This document shows positions 49,012 to 57,922 of a stretch of 64,000 nt of DNA, piece by piece. Source of the stretch: Peptoclostridium acidaminophilum DSM 3953. GTDB taxonomy: Bacteria; Bacillota; Clostridia; Peptostreptococcales; Peptostreptococcaceae. The stretch covers positions 310,001-374,000 of the forward strand of contig NZ_CP007453.1 of NCBI RefSeq assembly GCF_000597865.1. The letters run 5' to 3'. Within the stretch, counting starts at the first letter, position 1. Each line of letters begins with the position of its first letter. The notes under the pieces are model-generated. The model did no database searches, was not told where the DNA came from, and worked only from the letters and a program-made list of their open reading frames with translations. Both the position numbers and the translations under genes were made by a program.

Positions 49012-50436
49012 ATGGACGGACAAAGGAAAATAAGGGTATTTGCCCTGGAAATGGAAGGGGACATGCACACGCCGATTTCGATATTCAAAAAACTGTGCAG
49101 GGAAGGCAAGTCATTCATTCTCGAGAGCGTGGAGAAGGGTAAATGGGGAAAATATTCTTACATCGGCAGAAAACCGTTCATGGAGATCAAATCGCAAGGC
49201 AGCGAGGTGACGCTTGAAAAGGCGGGAGTGCAGACGAATATTTTCGGAAATCCTATTGAAATCCTAAGAAATGTAATGAAGGGACACGGCTGCGAGAACA
49301 TATGCAGCGGACTTGAGTTCGAGGGAGGCGCTGTAGGATATATAGCTTACGACTTCATAAGAAACATCGAAAAGCTAGGCGAGCCTGAAATAGACGACCT
49401 TCAGATGCCCGACATGCACCTTTTCTTTCCGGAGGAGATAGTTGCATACGACCACGAGATGCAGAAGGTAAAGATCATGCTTAACCTCCTGGTTGATGCG
49501 ACAGTGAGCGAGGAGGATCTGGAGAAGAGTGCGAATGCAAGGCTAAGCGCCATAAAAAGTGAGATAGAAAAGTCAGAGAGCAGCGAAAATCCGGAGCCTG
49601 CTGGAAATGCAAGCGACATTGAGTGCCACGCCACGGAGACCAGGGAAAGTTTCATGACGAAGGTCGAAAAGGCAAAGCAGCACATAAAGGATGGAGACAT
49701 ATTCCAGGTGGTCCTATCGCAAAGGTTCGACGTCAAGACGACAAAGAATCCGCTGGATGTTTACAGGACGCTCAGGACACTCAATCCGTCTCCTTACATG
49801 TACTATATAGACTATGGCGACTACAAGATAGCAGGTTCATCGCCCGAACTGCTTGTGAAACTAAGCGGCGGCGAGGTGCAGACCTGTCCTATAGCGGGCA
49901 CAAGGCCCAGGGGAGCTTCGGAGCTTGAGGACGAGAGACTGTGTGACGAGCTCTTAAAGGACGAGAAGGAAAGGGCCGAGCACCTGATGCTGGTTGACCT
50001 TGCAAGAAACGACATAGGCAGGATATCGGAGTTTGGAACCGTTGAGCTCAGCAGCTTTATGGAGGTGCAGAAATACTCTCATGTAATGCACATAGTCTCG
50101 AATGTCAAGGGAGGGATAAAGGCTGACTACGATATGCTCGACGCGCTCAGCTCATGCATGCCTGCAGGAACAGTATCGGGGGCCCCGAAGGTCAGGGCGA
50201 TGCAGATAATAGACGAGCTCGAGAACAGAAAAAGAGGAGTTTACGCAGGGGCCATAGGATATTTCGGATTCAACGGCAACATGGACACGTGCATAGCCAT
50301 AAGGACGGTGCTCTTCAAAGGCGACATGGCCTATGTGCAGGCGGGGGCAGGGATCGTAGCCGACTCCGATCCGCTTTCTGAATACCAGGAGACTCAAAGA
50401 AAGGCTCAGGCAGTGCTCGAGGCGCTAAAGGGCTAG
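49012..50436 (+). CDS. trpE: Anthranilate synthase component I
   Basis: 474 residues. N-terminal regulatory part with ILESVEKGKWGKYSYIG (tryptophan feedback site LLES-like), then the chorismate-binding domain with FQVVLSQRF, PSPYMYYIDYGDYKIAGSSPE, PIAGTRPRG, DLARNDIGRI and VSGAPKVRAMQIIDELE. It makes anthranilate from chorismate with ammonia from TrpG. First gene of a complete trpEGDCFBA operon under T-box control. Confidence 0.95.
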   Translation: MDGQRKIRVFALEMEGDMHTPISIFKKLCREGKSFILESVEKGKWGKYSYIGRKPFMEIKSQGSEVTLEKAGVQTNIFGNPIEILRNVMKGHGCENICSGLEFEGGAVGYIAYDFIRNIEKLGEPEIDDLQMPDMHLFFPEEIVAYDHEMQKVKIMLNLLVDATVSEEDLEKSANARLSAIKSEIEKSESSENPEPAGNASDIECHATETRESFMTKVEKAKQHIKDGDIFQVVLSQRFDVKTTKNPLDVYRTLRTLNPSPYMYYIDYGDYKIAGSSPELLVKLSGGEVQTCPIAGTRPRGASELEDERLCDELLKDEKERAEHLMLVDLARNDIGRISEFGTVELSSFMEVQKYSHVMHIVSNVKGGIKADYDMLDALSSCMPAGTVSGAPKVRAMQIIDELENRKRGVYAGAIGYFGFNGNMDTCIAIRTVLFKGDMAYVQAGAGIVADSDPLSEYQETQRKAQAVLEALKG

Positions 50437-50459
50437 ATCCAATAATAGGGGGATAAATA

Positions 50460-51032
50460 ATGATACTTATAATAGACAACTATGATTCATTCACATACAA
50501 CCTGTACCAGTATATCGGGGAGATAAATCCGGACATACTGGTTTGCAGGAACGACAAGCTGACAATCAAGGACATAGAGGATATGGACATAAGCCACATA
50601 ATAATCTCTCCGGGACCTGGTTTTCCAAAGGATGCCGGTATATGCGAAGATGTGATAAGGCATTTTGCAGGCAAAATCCCGCTGCTGGGCGTTTGCCTCG
50701 GCCACCAGGCTATCGGCGAGGTTTACGGAGCCAGGATAGTCCATGCCAATGAGACGGTACACGGCAAGACGTCAATGGTGAGCCACACCGGCACGGACCT
50801 GTTCGAAGGCATAGAAAGCCCAGTGGAAGTCATGCGCTACCATTCGCTCGTTGTCGAGAGGGAGTCGCTCAGCCCGGAGCTTGAAATTACGGCGCAGGAC
50901 GAGTCAGGCCAGATAATGGCGCTTCGCCACAAGAAACATCATGTATACGGGGTTCAGTTCCATCCGGAGTCGATAGCCACGCGCTCCGGCAAGGAAATGC
51001 TCAGAAATTTCCTGGAAATAGAAGGACTATAA
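50460..51032 (+). CDS. trpG: Anthranilate synthase component II (glutamine amidotransferase)
   Basis: 190 residues. IIDNYDSFTYNLYQYIGEI at the start, LLGVCLGHQAIGE with the nucleophile cysteine (about C80), and HPESIATRSGKEMLRNF with the catalytic His and Glu. Supplies ammonia to TrpE. Starts 23 bases after trpE. Confidence 0.95.
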   Translation: MILIIDNYDSFTYNLYQYIGEINPDILVCRNDKLTIKDIEDMDISHIIISPGPGFPKDAGICEDVIRHFAGKIPLLGVCLGHQAIGEVYGARIVHANETVHGKTSMVSHTGTDLFEGIESPVEVMRYHSLVVERESLSPELEITAQDESGQIMALRHKKHHVYGVQFHPESIATRSGKEMLRNFLEIEGL

Positions 51033-51078
51033 ACATAAAAACGGGGATAAAAACGAGATTTGAAGGGGTGACATACAG

Positions 51079-52098
51079 ATGATGAAATCGGCAATTAGCA
51101 AGGTAACAGCGGGAATAGACCTTACAGAAGCGGAGATGACATCCATAATGGAAGACATTATGGACGGAAAGGCGTCCGACGCTCAGATAGGAGCATTTCT
51201 GACGGCACTGAAGATAAAGGGAGAAACCAGCGATGAGATATACGCAGGTGCGAGCGTTATGAAAAAAAAGGCACTAGAGGTGAACATGGACAGGATATAT
51301 TCCATAGACACCTGCGGAACAGGGGGGGACTCAAAGAATACATTCAACGTTTCTACTGCCGTTATGTTCGTTGCGGCAGCGGCGGGAGTGACTGTAGTAA
51401 AGCACGGCAACAGGTCCGTATCGAGCAAGTGCGGCAGCGCGGATGTTCTCGAAAAACTGGGCGTCAGCCTTGAGCTGACTCCCGAGGCTGTAAGAAGATG
51501 CATTGACGAGCTAAATATAGGTTTCATGTTCGCACCGAGATTCCACACAGCCATGAAGAACGTCATGAAGGCAAGGCAGGAGCTTGGGATGAGGACTATA
51601 TTCAACGTGCTGGGCCCTCTGGCAAATCCAGCCAGCGTCAAGGGCCAGCTCATAGGGGTTTTCGACAGGAAGCTGCTTGAGCTTTTCGCCCAGGCTCTCA
51701 GGAAGATGGGAACCGAAAGGGCCCTTATAGTCCACGGTGAAGACGGACTCGACGAAATCACGGTAAATGGCAGCACAAGCGTTTGCGAGCTCAGGGATGG
51801 GGATATAAAAAGCTATGAAATACACCCAGAGGATTTCGGTCTTGAATCAGCGCCGCTTGAGGAAATTGTAGGCGGAGACAGCGAGCTTAACGCCCAGATT
51901 ATAAAGGCGGTGCTCAGCGGAGAAAAGGGAGCAAAGCGAGATATGGTTCTTCTAAATGCAGGCGCAGCCATATACGTTGGAAAGAAGGCCGAATCTCTCG
52001 CTGAAGGAGTTGCGATAGCAAAGGACGTAATAGACAGAGGACTTGCGCTTGAAAAGCTTGAAAGCTTTGCAAGGCTGACAAGGGAGTTGAGCGAATGA
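51079..52098 (+). CDS. trpD: Anthranilate phosphoribosyltransferase
   Basis: 339 residues. DTCGTGGDSKNTFNVSTAV (PRPP-binding), VKHGNRSVSSKCGSADVLE and RTIFNVLGPLANPA are the family motifs. Transfers phosphoribose to anthranilate. The stop overlaps the start of trpC by 4 bases. Confidence 0.95.
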   Translation: MMKSAISKVTAGIDLTEAEMTSIMEDIMDGKASDAQIGAFLTALKIKGETSDEIYAGASVMKKKALEVNMDRIYSIDTCGTGGDSKNTFNVSTAVMFVAAAAGVTVVKHGNRSVSSKCGSADVLEKLGVSLELTPEAVRRCIDELNIGFMFAPRFHTAMKNVMKARQELGMRTIFNVLGPLANPASVKGQLIGVFDRKLLELFAQALRKMGTERALIVHGEDGLDEITVNGSTSVCELRDGDIKSYEIHPEDFGLESAPLEEIVGGDSELNAQIIKAVLSGEKGAKRDMVLLNAGAAIYVGKKAESLAEGVAIAKDVIDRGLALEKLESFARLTRELSE

Positions 52099-52868
52099 TA
52101 CTTGAAACTATAGTTGAATATAAAAAGGAAAAGGTCGCCCGCGACAAGGAGAAAGCGCCTCTAGAGAGCCTGCTCCCGTTGATAGAAAATTCGCCGGCAT
52201 GCAGGGACTTCAAAGCATCCCTTAGCAAGGGAAGACTGGCCGTCATAGCCGAGGTCAAGAAGGCATCTCCGTCCAAAGGTGTGATACGTGAGGATTTTGA
52301 TCCATCTGAAATAGCAAGAGCGTACGAAACTGGAGGAGTTGATGCGGTTTCTGTGCTTACAGAGGACAAGTTCTTCCAGGGGAGCGACGAGTATCTGAAG
52401 GTAGTAAAGGGCATAGTGTCTGTGCCTGTGCTCAGAAAGGATTTCATAATAGACGAGTACCAGATATACCAGGCAAGGGCCATAGGGGCGGATGCGGTGC
52501 TGCTTATAGCATCGATACTTTCAGCTGAGGAGCTCAAGGACTTCTACGAGACTGCAAAAGGCTTGGGCCTTTATTGCCTTGTTGAGGTGCACAGCGAGGA
52601 TGAACTGGAGAAGGCCATCTACGCAGGAGCAGACATTATTGGCATAAACAACAGGGACCTTGACACATTTGATATTGACATAAGAACTACTCAGGAGCTT
52701 GCAGAGCTTATACCGGAGGGCAGAATCATAGTAAGCGAAAGCGGCATACTGTCTGGAGAGGACGCGAAATTCGTAAGAATGCATGGCGCAGATGCAATTC
52801 TTGTGGGGCAGTTTCTAATGGAGTCGGGCTCCATAGAGGCAAAACTTACGGAGCTTCGAGGTGAGTGA
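52095..52868 (+). CDS. trpC: Indole-3-glycerol-phosphate synthase
   Basis: 257 residues, TIM barrel. IAEVKKASPSKGVI, VLRKDFIIDEYQIYQARAIGADAVLLI, GINNRDLDTF and VSESGI are the expected motifs with catalytic Lys and Glu. Ring closure step of tryptophan synthesis. ATGA overlap with trpD, and its stop lies one base before the trpF ATG. Confidence 0.95.
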   Translation: MILETIVEYKKEKVARDKEKAPLESLLPLIENSPACRDFKASLSKGRLAVIAEVKKASPSKGVIREDFDPSEIARAYETGGVDAVSVLTEDKFFQGSDEYLKVVKGIVSVPVLRKDFIIDEYQIYQARAIGADAVLLIASILSAEELKDFYETAKGLGLYCLVEVHSEDELEKAIYAGADIIGINNRDLDTFDIDIRTTQELAELIPEGRIIVSESGILSGEDAKFVRMHGADAILVGQFLMESGSIEAKLTELRGE

Positions 52869-52869
52869 T

Positions 52870-53457
52870 ATGACAATGGTAAAAATCTGCGGCCTCACAA
52901 GAGGTGTTGATATTGAATATGCAAACATGCTTATGCCCGAGTATGTGGGTTTCGTGTTCGCAAGCAGCAAAAGGCAGCTCGCGCCTGAGGATGCCGCCGT
53001 CCTGATCCAGCGGCTAAAGCCGGAGATAAAAAAAGTCGGAGTATTCGTGGATGAAGATATAGATGTTGTACTGGATACTGCCAGAATATGCGGACTCGAT
53101 GTACTGCAGCTGCATGGAAACGAGACTCCAGAATACTGCAGGAGTATCGAGGGATACGAGGTCTGGAAGGCTTTCAGGGTGGAAGGCGAGAGGAGTATTG
53201 AGGAGATAGGAGAATACGAGGTTGACGGGGTGCTGCTGGATTCCTTCGAAAGCGGACAGCATGGAGGTACGGGCAGGACGTTTGACTGGAACCTTGCAGC
53301 AACCGTAGCAAAAGAGCACTTCACAATATTGGCGGGCGGACTTAGTCCCGAAAACGTAAAATCGGCAATAGAAATAGTAAGGCCAGCTGCAGTAGATGTG
53401 AGCAGCGGAGTAGAGACGGACGGCATGAAGGATTATTTAAAAATAAAAAATTCATAG
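52870..53457 (+). CDS. trpF: Phosphoribosylanthranilate isomerase
   Basis: 195 residues. KICGLTRG with the catalytic cysteine, GFVFASSKRQ, LQLHGNE, LLDSFESGQHGGTGRTFDW (catalytic Asp) and DVSSGVETDGMKD are present. ATG 52870 is preferred over GTG 52861 since GAGGTGAG lies five bases before it. Confidence 0.93.
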   Translation: MTMVKICGLTRGVDIEYANMLMPEYVGFVFASSKRQLAPEDAAVLIQRLKPEIKKVGVFVDEDIDVVLDTARICGLDVLQLHGNETPEYCRSIEGYEVWKAFRVEGERSIEEIGEYEVDGVLLDSFESGQHGGTGRTFDWNLAATVAKEHFTILAGGLSPENVKSAIEIVRPAAVDVSSGVETDGMKDYLKIKNS

Positions 53458-53475
53458 AGAATGCGAGGGGATAGT

Positions 53476-54675
53476 ATGGAAATTCAAAATACAAAGTCGA
53501 AGTTCGGACAGTTTGGAGGCCAGTTCGTGCCTGAAACACTTATGAATGCGCTTATAGAGCTCGAGAGGGAGTTTGAGAAGGCAATCGCCGACGAGAGCTT
53601 CATGGAGGAATACAGATATTACCTCAAGGAATACGTTGGAAGGCCCAACCCGCTTTATTTTGCGGAGAACCTTACAAGAAAGCTAGGCGGCGGGAAAATC
53701 TATCTTAAGCGCGAGGACCTCAACCACACAGGGGCCCACAAGATAAACAACGTACTCGGCCAGGTGCTGCTTGCCAGGAGGATGGGCAAAAAAAGGATAA
53801 TAGCCGAGACGGGGGCAGGCCAGCACGGAGTGGCCACAGCCACTGTTTGCGCAATGTTCGATCTTGAGTGTGAGGTGTTCATGGGCGTAGAGGACGTGGA
53901 AAGGCAGTCGCTCAACGTATTCAAGATGAAAATGCTGGGCGCCAGGGTAAATCCCGTTACATCGGGCACAGGCACGCTAAAGGACGCTACAAACGAGGCT
54001 ATAAGGGACTGGGTTGCAAACGTCGACGATACTTTCTACGTTATAGGCTCGGTCGTGGGTCCTCACCCATATCCTACTATAGTTCGCGACTTCCAGAGGG
54101 TAATAGGTGATGAGGTCAAGGAGCAGATACTCGCCAAGGAGGGAAGGCTTCCCGACTATCTTGTGGCCTGCGTAGGAGGAGGCAGCAACGCCATGGGGCT
54201 CTTCTACCCATTTGCGGATGACAAGGATGTAAAGATGTTCGGCGTGGAGGCTGCGGGGCTGGGCGTGGACACTGACAAGCATGCAGCGACAATAGCAAAA
54301 GGGTCAATAGGTGTAATACACGGCATGATGACATACGTGCTCCAGGACGACTACGGCCAGATAATGCCTGTTCACTCCATATCGGCGGGTCTCGACTACC
54401 CGGGTATAGGGCCTCAGCACGCCTACTACCACTCTACAGGCAGGGTCAGCTACGTGCCGGCTACAGACACAGAGGCAATTGAGGGCTTCGAGCTGTTGAC
54501 TAAGAGCGAAGGCATAATACCGGCGCTAGAGAGCTCGCACGCGATAGCGTATCTCATGAAGCTGGCGCCGAAGACAAGCAAGGATGATATAATAGTTGTG
54601 TGCCTCTCAGGCAGGGGCGACAAGGACATGAACACAATAATGAAATATGTCGGAGGTGAGAGCTATGGAAAGTAG
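53476..54675 (+). CDS. trpB: Tryptophan synthase beta chain
   Basis: 399 residues. [15 protein letters not shown] carries the PLP lysine, then [18 protein letters not shown] (phosphate loop) and the C-terminal LSGRGDKDM. TrpB1 type. ATG 53476 with GAGGGG five bases upstream. The end overlaps trpA by 11 bases. Confidence 0.95.
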   Translation: MEIQNTKSKFGQFGGQFVPETLMNALIELEREFEKAIADESFMEEYRYYLKEYVGRPNPLYFAENLTRKLGGGKIYLKREDLNHTGAHKINNVLGQVLLARRMGKKRIIAETGAGQHGVATATVCAMFDLECEVFMGVEDVERQSLNVFKMKMLGARVNPVTSGTGTLKDATNEAIRDWVANVDDTFYVIGSVVGPHPYPTIVRDFQRVIGDEVKEQILAKEGRLPDYLVACVGGGSNAMGLFYPFADDKDVKMFGVEAAGLGVDTDKHAATIAKGSIGVIHGMMTYVLQDDYGQIMPVHSISAGLDYPGIGPQHAYYHSTGRVSYVPATDTEAIEGFELLTKSEGIIPALESSHAIAYLMKLAPKTSKDDIIVVCLSGRGDKDMNTIMKYVGGESYGK

Positions 54676-55456
54676 GATATCGGAAAAATTCAGCGAGCTT
54701 AAAAAGGACGGCAGGAAGGCGCTTATTGCATACCTCACCTGCGGCTATCCAGACATGGAAGCAACATACAGCCTTGTGCTCGAGGCGGAAAAGGCAGGAG
54801 TGGACATAATAGAGCTAGGCATACCGTATTCGGACCCCCTGGCTGACGGGCCGATCATTCAGGCGGCTTCCGAAAAGGCGCTTGAGAAGGGGACTAATAT
54901 AGACATGATATTTGACATGGCAGGGAAGCTGCGGGAAAAGACTCAGCTGCCGCTAGTCATAATGACATACTACAATGCAGTGTTCAGATACGGCGCCGAA
55001 AAATTCCTGGAAGGCTGCAAGAGCAGCGGAATAGACGGCCTGATAGTGCCCGATCTGCCATACGAGGAGAAGGGCGCTATTTCCGAAATCGCAAAGAACA
55101 ACGGAACCGATCTCATACCTCTTGTGGCACCGACATCGGAGGACAGAATAAGCAAGCTGGTGTCAGACGCAAGCGGCTTTGTATACTGCGTATCTTCAAA
55201 GGGAGTGACAGGCAAAAGAAGCGGATTTTCAGAAGGCCTTGCGGATTTCATGGAGAGCGTTCGAAAGCACACTGAACTGCCACTGGCCATAGGCTTTGGA
55301 ATATCCAACGCTGATGCGGCAAGGAGCGTTAAGGACATGTGCGATGGTGTTATAGTAGGCAGCGCCATAATAGAAAGAATAGGGCAAGGGGCGGCAAAAG
55401 GCGATGTAGCAGGCGAGGTAAGGCCTTTTTTGAAGACACTTAGAGATGCTCTTTAA
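54665..55456 (+). CDS. trpA: Tryptophan synthase alpha chain
   Basis: 263 residues. [27 protein letters not shown] with the catalytic Glu and Asp, VPDLPYEE, and FGISNADAA are the expected motifs. Cleaves indole-glycerol phosphate and passes indole to TrpB. ATG 54665 has GGAGG eight bases before it; an in-frame ATG at 54647 is less likely. Confidence 0.95.
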   Translation: MESRISEKFSELKKDGRKALIAYLTCGYPDMEATYSLVLEAEKAGVDIIELGIPYSDPLADGPIIQAASEKALEKGTNIDMIFDMAGKLREKTQLPLVIMTYYNAVFRYGAEKFLEGCKSSGIDGLIVPDLPYEEKGAISEIAKNNGTDLIPLVAPTSEDRISKLVSDASGFVYCVSSKGVTGKRSGFSEGLADFMESVRKHTELPLAIGFGISNADAARSVKDMCDGVIVGSAIIERIGQGAAKGDVAGEVRPFLKTLRDAL

Positions 55457-55551
55457 TTCATGCTTGAATAATATTGTTTTTAGTAATATAATTGGAAATG
55501 AAATGAGAATAGGTGATGGGGTTCGCCTTTAAACGCATTTATGCTGATGAC

Positions 55552-55594
55552 TCCTGCAATGAATCGACAATACGATTCGTTGCAGGATTTTTTT
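55552..55594 (+). terminator. Terminator of the trp operon
   Basis: A 15-bp stem (55552-55566 with 55573-55587, one G-T pair) and eight T residues. Confidence 0.93.
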
Positions 55595-55635
55595 GTGTAA
55601 AATTGAATATTAAGTAAAAAACCGGGAGGTATGAA

Positions 55636-56067
55636 ATGAAGGCAAGGGATATTATGAACACAAATTTAGTGGTTGTTAGAAGGGATGATGGAATAAAGAA
55701 ATTGGTGGATGTTTTACTGGCTAATGGCTTGAGTGGAGTACCTGTAGTGGACTCTAAAGAAAGGGTAATAGGAATTGTCACAGAGGCGGATGTTATAAAC
55801 AAGGAAATGAAGGCAAGGATGTTCAGCGCAAAGAATTTGGTTAAGCTTCTCAATATCTGGAAGGAACGCGAAAAAGAGAACAGTGTCGGAGACATCATGT
55901 CGGAAGACGTTTTTACTGTAAGCGAAGATACAGATTTGTTCGATTTGATAGAAGTTGTGATCGAAATGAAAATAAACAGAATCCCAGTTGTGGATACTGA
56001 CGGAAGGCTGGTTGGAATTATAACGAGAGGTGACCTGCTCAGGGGACTTCGGTCAATCGAGGGTTAG
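55636..56067 (+). CDS. Two-CBS-domain protein
   Basis: 143 residues made of two CBS motifs: MKARDIMNTNLVVVRRDDGI...LANGLSGVPVVDSKERVIGIVTEADV and IMSEDVFTVSEDTDL...RIPVVDTDGRLVGIITRGDLL. Such proteins sense adenine nucleotides or other ligands. It lies 68 bases before an antiporter gene on the same strand, so it may regulate it. CGGGAGGT before the ATG. Confidence 0.9.
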   Translation: MKARDIMNTNLVVVRRDDGIKKLVDVLLANGLSGVPVVDSKERVIGIVTEADVINKEMKARMFSAKNLVKLLNIWKEREKENSVGDIMSEDVFTVSEDTDLFDLIEVVIEMKINRIPVVDTDGRLVGIITRGDLLRGLRSIEG

Positions 56068-56135
56068 CGATTTGATGCGAATAGCTGAAACACTGCAAAA
56101 AAAATTAAAGCGCTATGTGAAAGGGATGATTTTGA

Positions 56136-57326
56136 ATGGCTTTGAGCCTGAGTTTAATTTTACTGTTGGGACTGACGTTTAACAAGATTTTTGAAAAGAT
56201 GAAGCTGCCCGGACTTTTAGGCATGTTGATTCTTGGAATTGCAATAGGTCCGTATGGGCTGGATATTATAAGCAAGGACATTTTAAGAATATCATCTGAT
56301 CTGAGAAAGATTGCTCTTGTGGTGATACTTCTGCGTGCTGGCCTGGGAATCAAAAGAGAAACGCTTAATAAAATCGGAGTACCTGCTCTAAAGATGAGTT
56401 GCATCCCTGGATTGTGCGAAGGCTTTGCCATAATGTTTGCAGCAAGCTTTCTTTTGGGGATACCGAAATTAGAAGCAGGTATGCTCGGATTTATAATAGC
56501 GGCCGTATCTCCGGCTGTTATAGTGCCTAAAATGCTGGATTTCATAAATCGCAGGAAGGGACATGAGAAAGGCATACCCACTTTGATTCTCGCAGGCGCT
56601 TCAATAGATGACGTATTTGCGATTACTTTGTTTTCAACCTTTCTGGGCATGTACGGCGGAGAGAATGTGAATATTGCTGTGAAAATTTTTGAGATTCCGC
56701 TGTCTATACTCTTAGGCATGTTGCTGGGTGCAGTAATAGGCATTGTAATGGTATATATGTTCAAGAAGTATCATATTCGTGACACTAAGAAAACACTCAT
56801 ATTGCTGGGTGTGGCTATAATAATGACGGCTTTGGAAGACTCACTTAAGGACATCGTGCCGATAGCGAGCCTGCTTGGCGTGATGACAGTGGGCTTTGTC
56901 CTGCTTGAGAAGGATTCCATCGTTGCGCACAGACTTTCAGAGAAATTCAACAATATCTGGGTGTTTGCCGAACTCGTACTTTTTGTACTGGTGGGAGCCC
57001 AGGTTAACATACATGTTGCGCTTGACTCTGGATTTGTAGGTTTGATTGTGATATTGATAGGACTTACAGCAAGAAGTATTGGAGTTTTCATTTCGGTAGC
57101 TGGAACAAGTTTCAATTTTAAAGAAAAACTATTTTGTGTAATAGCCTATGTGCCAAAAGCTACGGTTCAGGCAGCGATAGGAGCAGTTCCGCTTGTGGCA
57201 GGAGTTAAATCAGGAGAAATAATATTAGCTATAGCGGTTATGGCGATTATGATAACCGCACCCCTTGGTGATTTGGGCGTGAAGCTGGCTGGAGAAAAGT
57301 GGCTCATAGCTGATGCTGATAACTAA
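56136..57326 (+). CDS. Cation:proton antiporter (CPA1/NhaP-Kef-like)
   Basis: 396 residues, about 12 membrane helices, no soluble C-terminal domain. GLLGMLILGIAIGPYGLDII, ILLRAGLGI, SPAVIVPKMLDF and ASIDDVFAITLF (aspartate pair in the ion site) match the Na+/H+ exchanger fold. The ion (Na+ or K+) cannot be read. Together with the Mrp complex it adds a second antiporter system to the window. Confidence 0.9.
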   Translation: MALSLSLILLLGLTFNKIFEKMKLPGLLGMLILGIAIGPYGLDIISKDILRISSDLRKIALVVILLRAGLGIKRETLNKIGVPALKMSCIPGLCEGFAIMFAASFLLGIPKLEAGMLGFIIAAVSPAVIVPKMLDFINRRKGHEKGIPTLILAGASIDDVFAITLFSTFLGMYGGENVNIAVKIFEIPLSILLGMLLGAVIGIVMVYMFKKYHIRDTKKTLILLGVAIIMTALEDSLKDIVPIASLLGVMTVGFVLLEKDSIVAHRLSEKFNNIWVFAELVLFVLVGAQVNIHVALDSGFVGLIVILIGLTARSIGVFISVAGTSFNFKEKLFCVIAYVPKATVQAAIGAVPLVAGVKSGEIILAIAVMAIMITAPLGDLGVKLAGEKWLIADADN

Positions 57327-57377
57327 AATATCGGTAAAAATGTGGTTTTGAACTGGTAAATTCATATTCTTGGAAAG

Positions 57378-57404
57378 CTCTACTCAAATATGAGTGGAGT
57401 TTTT
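57378..57404 (+). terminator. Terminator after the antiporter gene
   Basis: CTCTACTCA (57378-57386) pairs with TGAGTGGAG (57391-57399, one G-T pair), then TTTTT. Confidence 0.8.
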
Positions 57405-57454
57405 ATTTTTATGGGTATAGTATAGCTATAAAATCGAAACAGGAGGATATGCAG

Positions 57455-57856
57455 ATGAAAGAAAGCAGATTAATTAAAGTCGCAGTTACATTCATAATAT
57501 TGTTTGCTATTTCGGCCGGTATACTGCTGTATTATGGATCTAAGAGCTTTAAGCAGGAAATTGACAGCATGCAGATTAAGAATATAGAAATATCAAGAAT
57601 TGAGGATGGTGTTTATGTAGGCGAGTATTTTCCTACTATATACGTAGGTGCAAAGGTCGAGGTTGCGGTAGAATACGGCAACATAACCAGCATAAGATTA
57701 ATTGAGCATAGATACGGCAGGGGTAAAGAAGCTGAAGCGATAACAGATAGGGTTATAAGCGCTCAGAGTCTTGAGGTTGATACAGTTACGGGCGCAACGG
57801 TAAGCAGCAAGGTTATACTAAAGGCGATAGACAATGCGCTGTCCCAGGCTGACTAG
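57455..57856 (+). CDS. Membrane-anchored FMN-binding domain protein (RnfG/NqrC-like)
   Basis: 133 residues. One N-terminal helix (IKVAVTFIILFAISAGILLYY) and an outside FMN-binding domain with DTVTGATVSSKVILKAIDNAL near residue 107. In this family a threonine of the S/T-G-A-T motif is covalently flavinylated by ApbE. ATG 57455 follows AGGAGG by eight bases. It stands just before a flavoprotein gene and may pass electrons to or from it; that link is only positional. Confidence 0.87.
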   Translation: MKESRLIKVAVTFIILFAISAGILLYYGSKSFKQEIDSMQIKNIEISRIEDGVYVGEYFPTIYVGAKVEVAVEYGNITSIRLIEHRYGRGKEAEAITDRVISAQSLEVDTVTGATVSSKVILKAIDNALSQAD

Positions 57857-57922
57857 ATTAATCAGGCTTCATGAAACATTAAAATACATAATAATTTTCA
57901 CTAGTTCAAAGGAGGGTTTTAA

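Noticed and set aside
48909-49142. 77-residue ORF across the second trp terminator
   Set aside because: It spans the terminator and the trpE ribosome-binding site and runs into trpE in a different frame.
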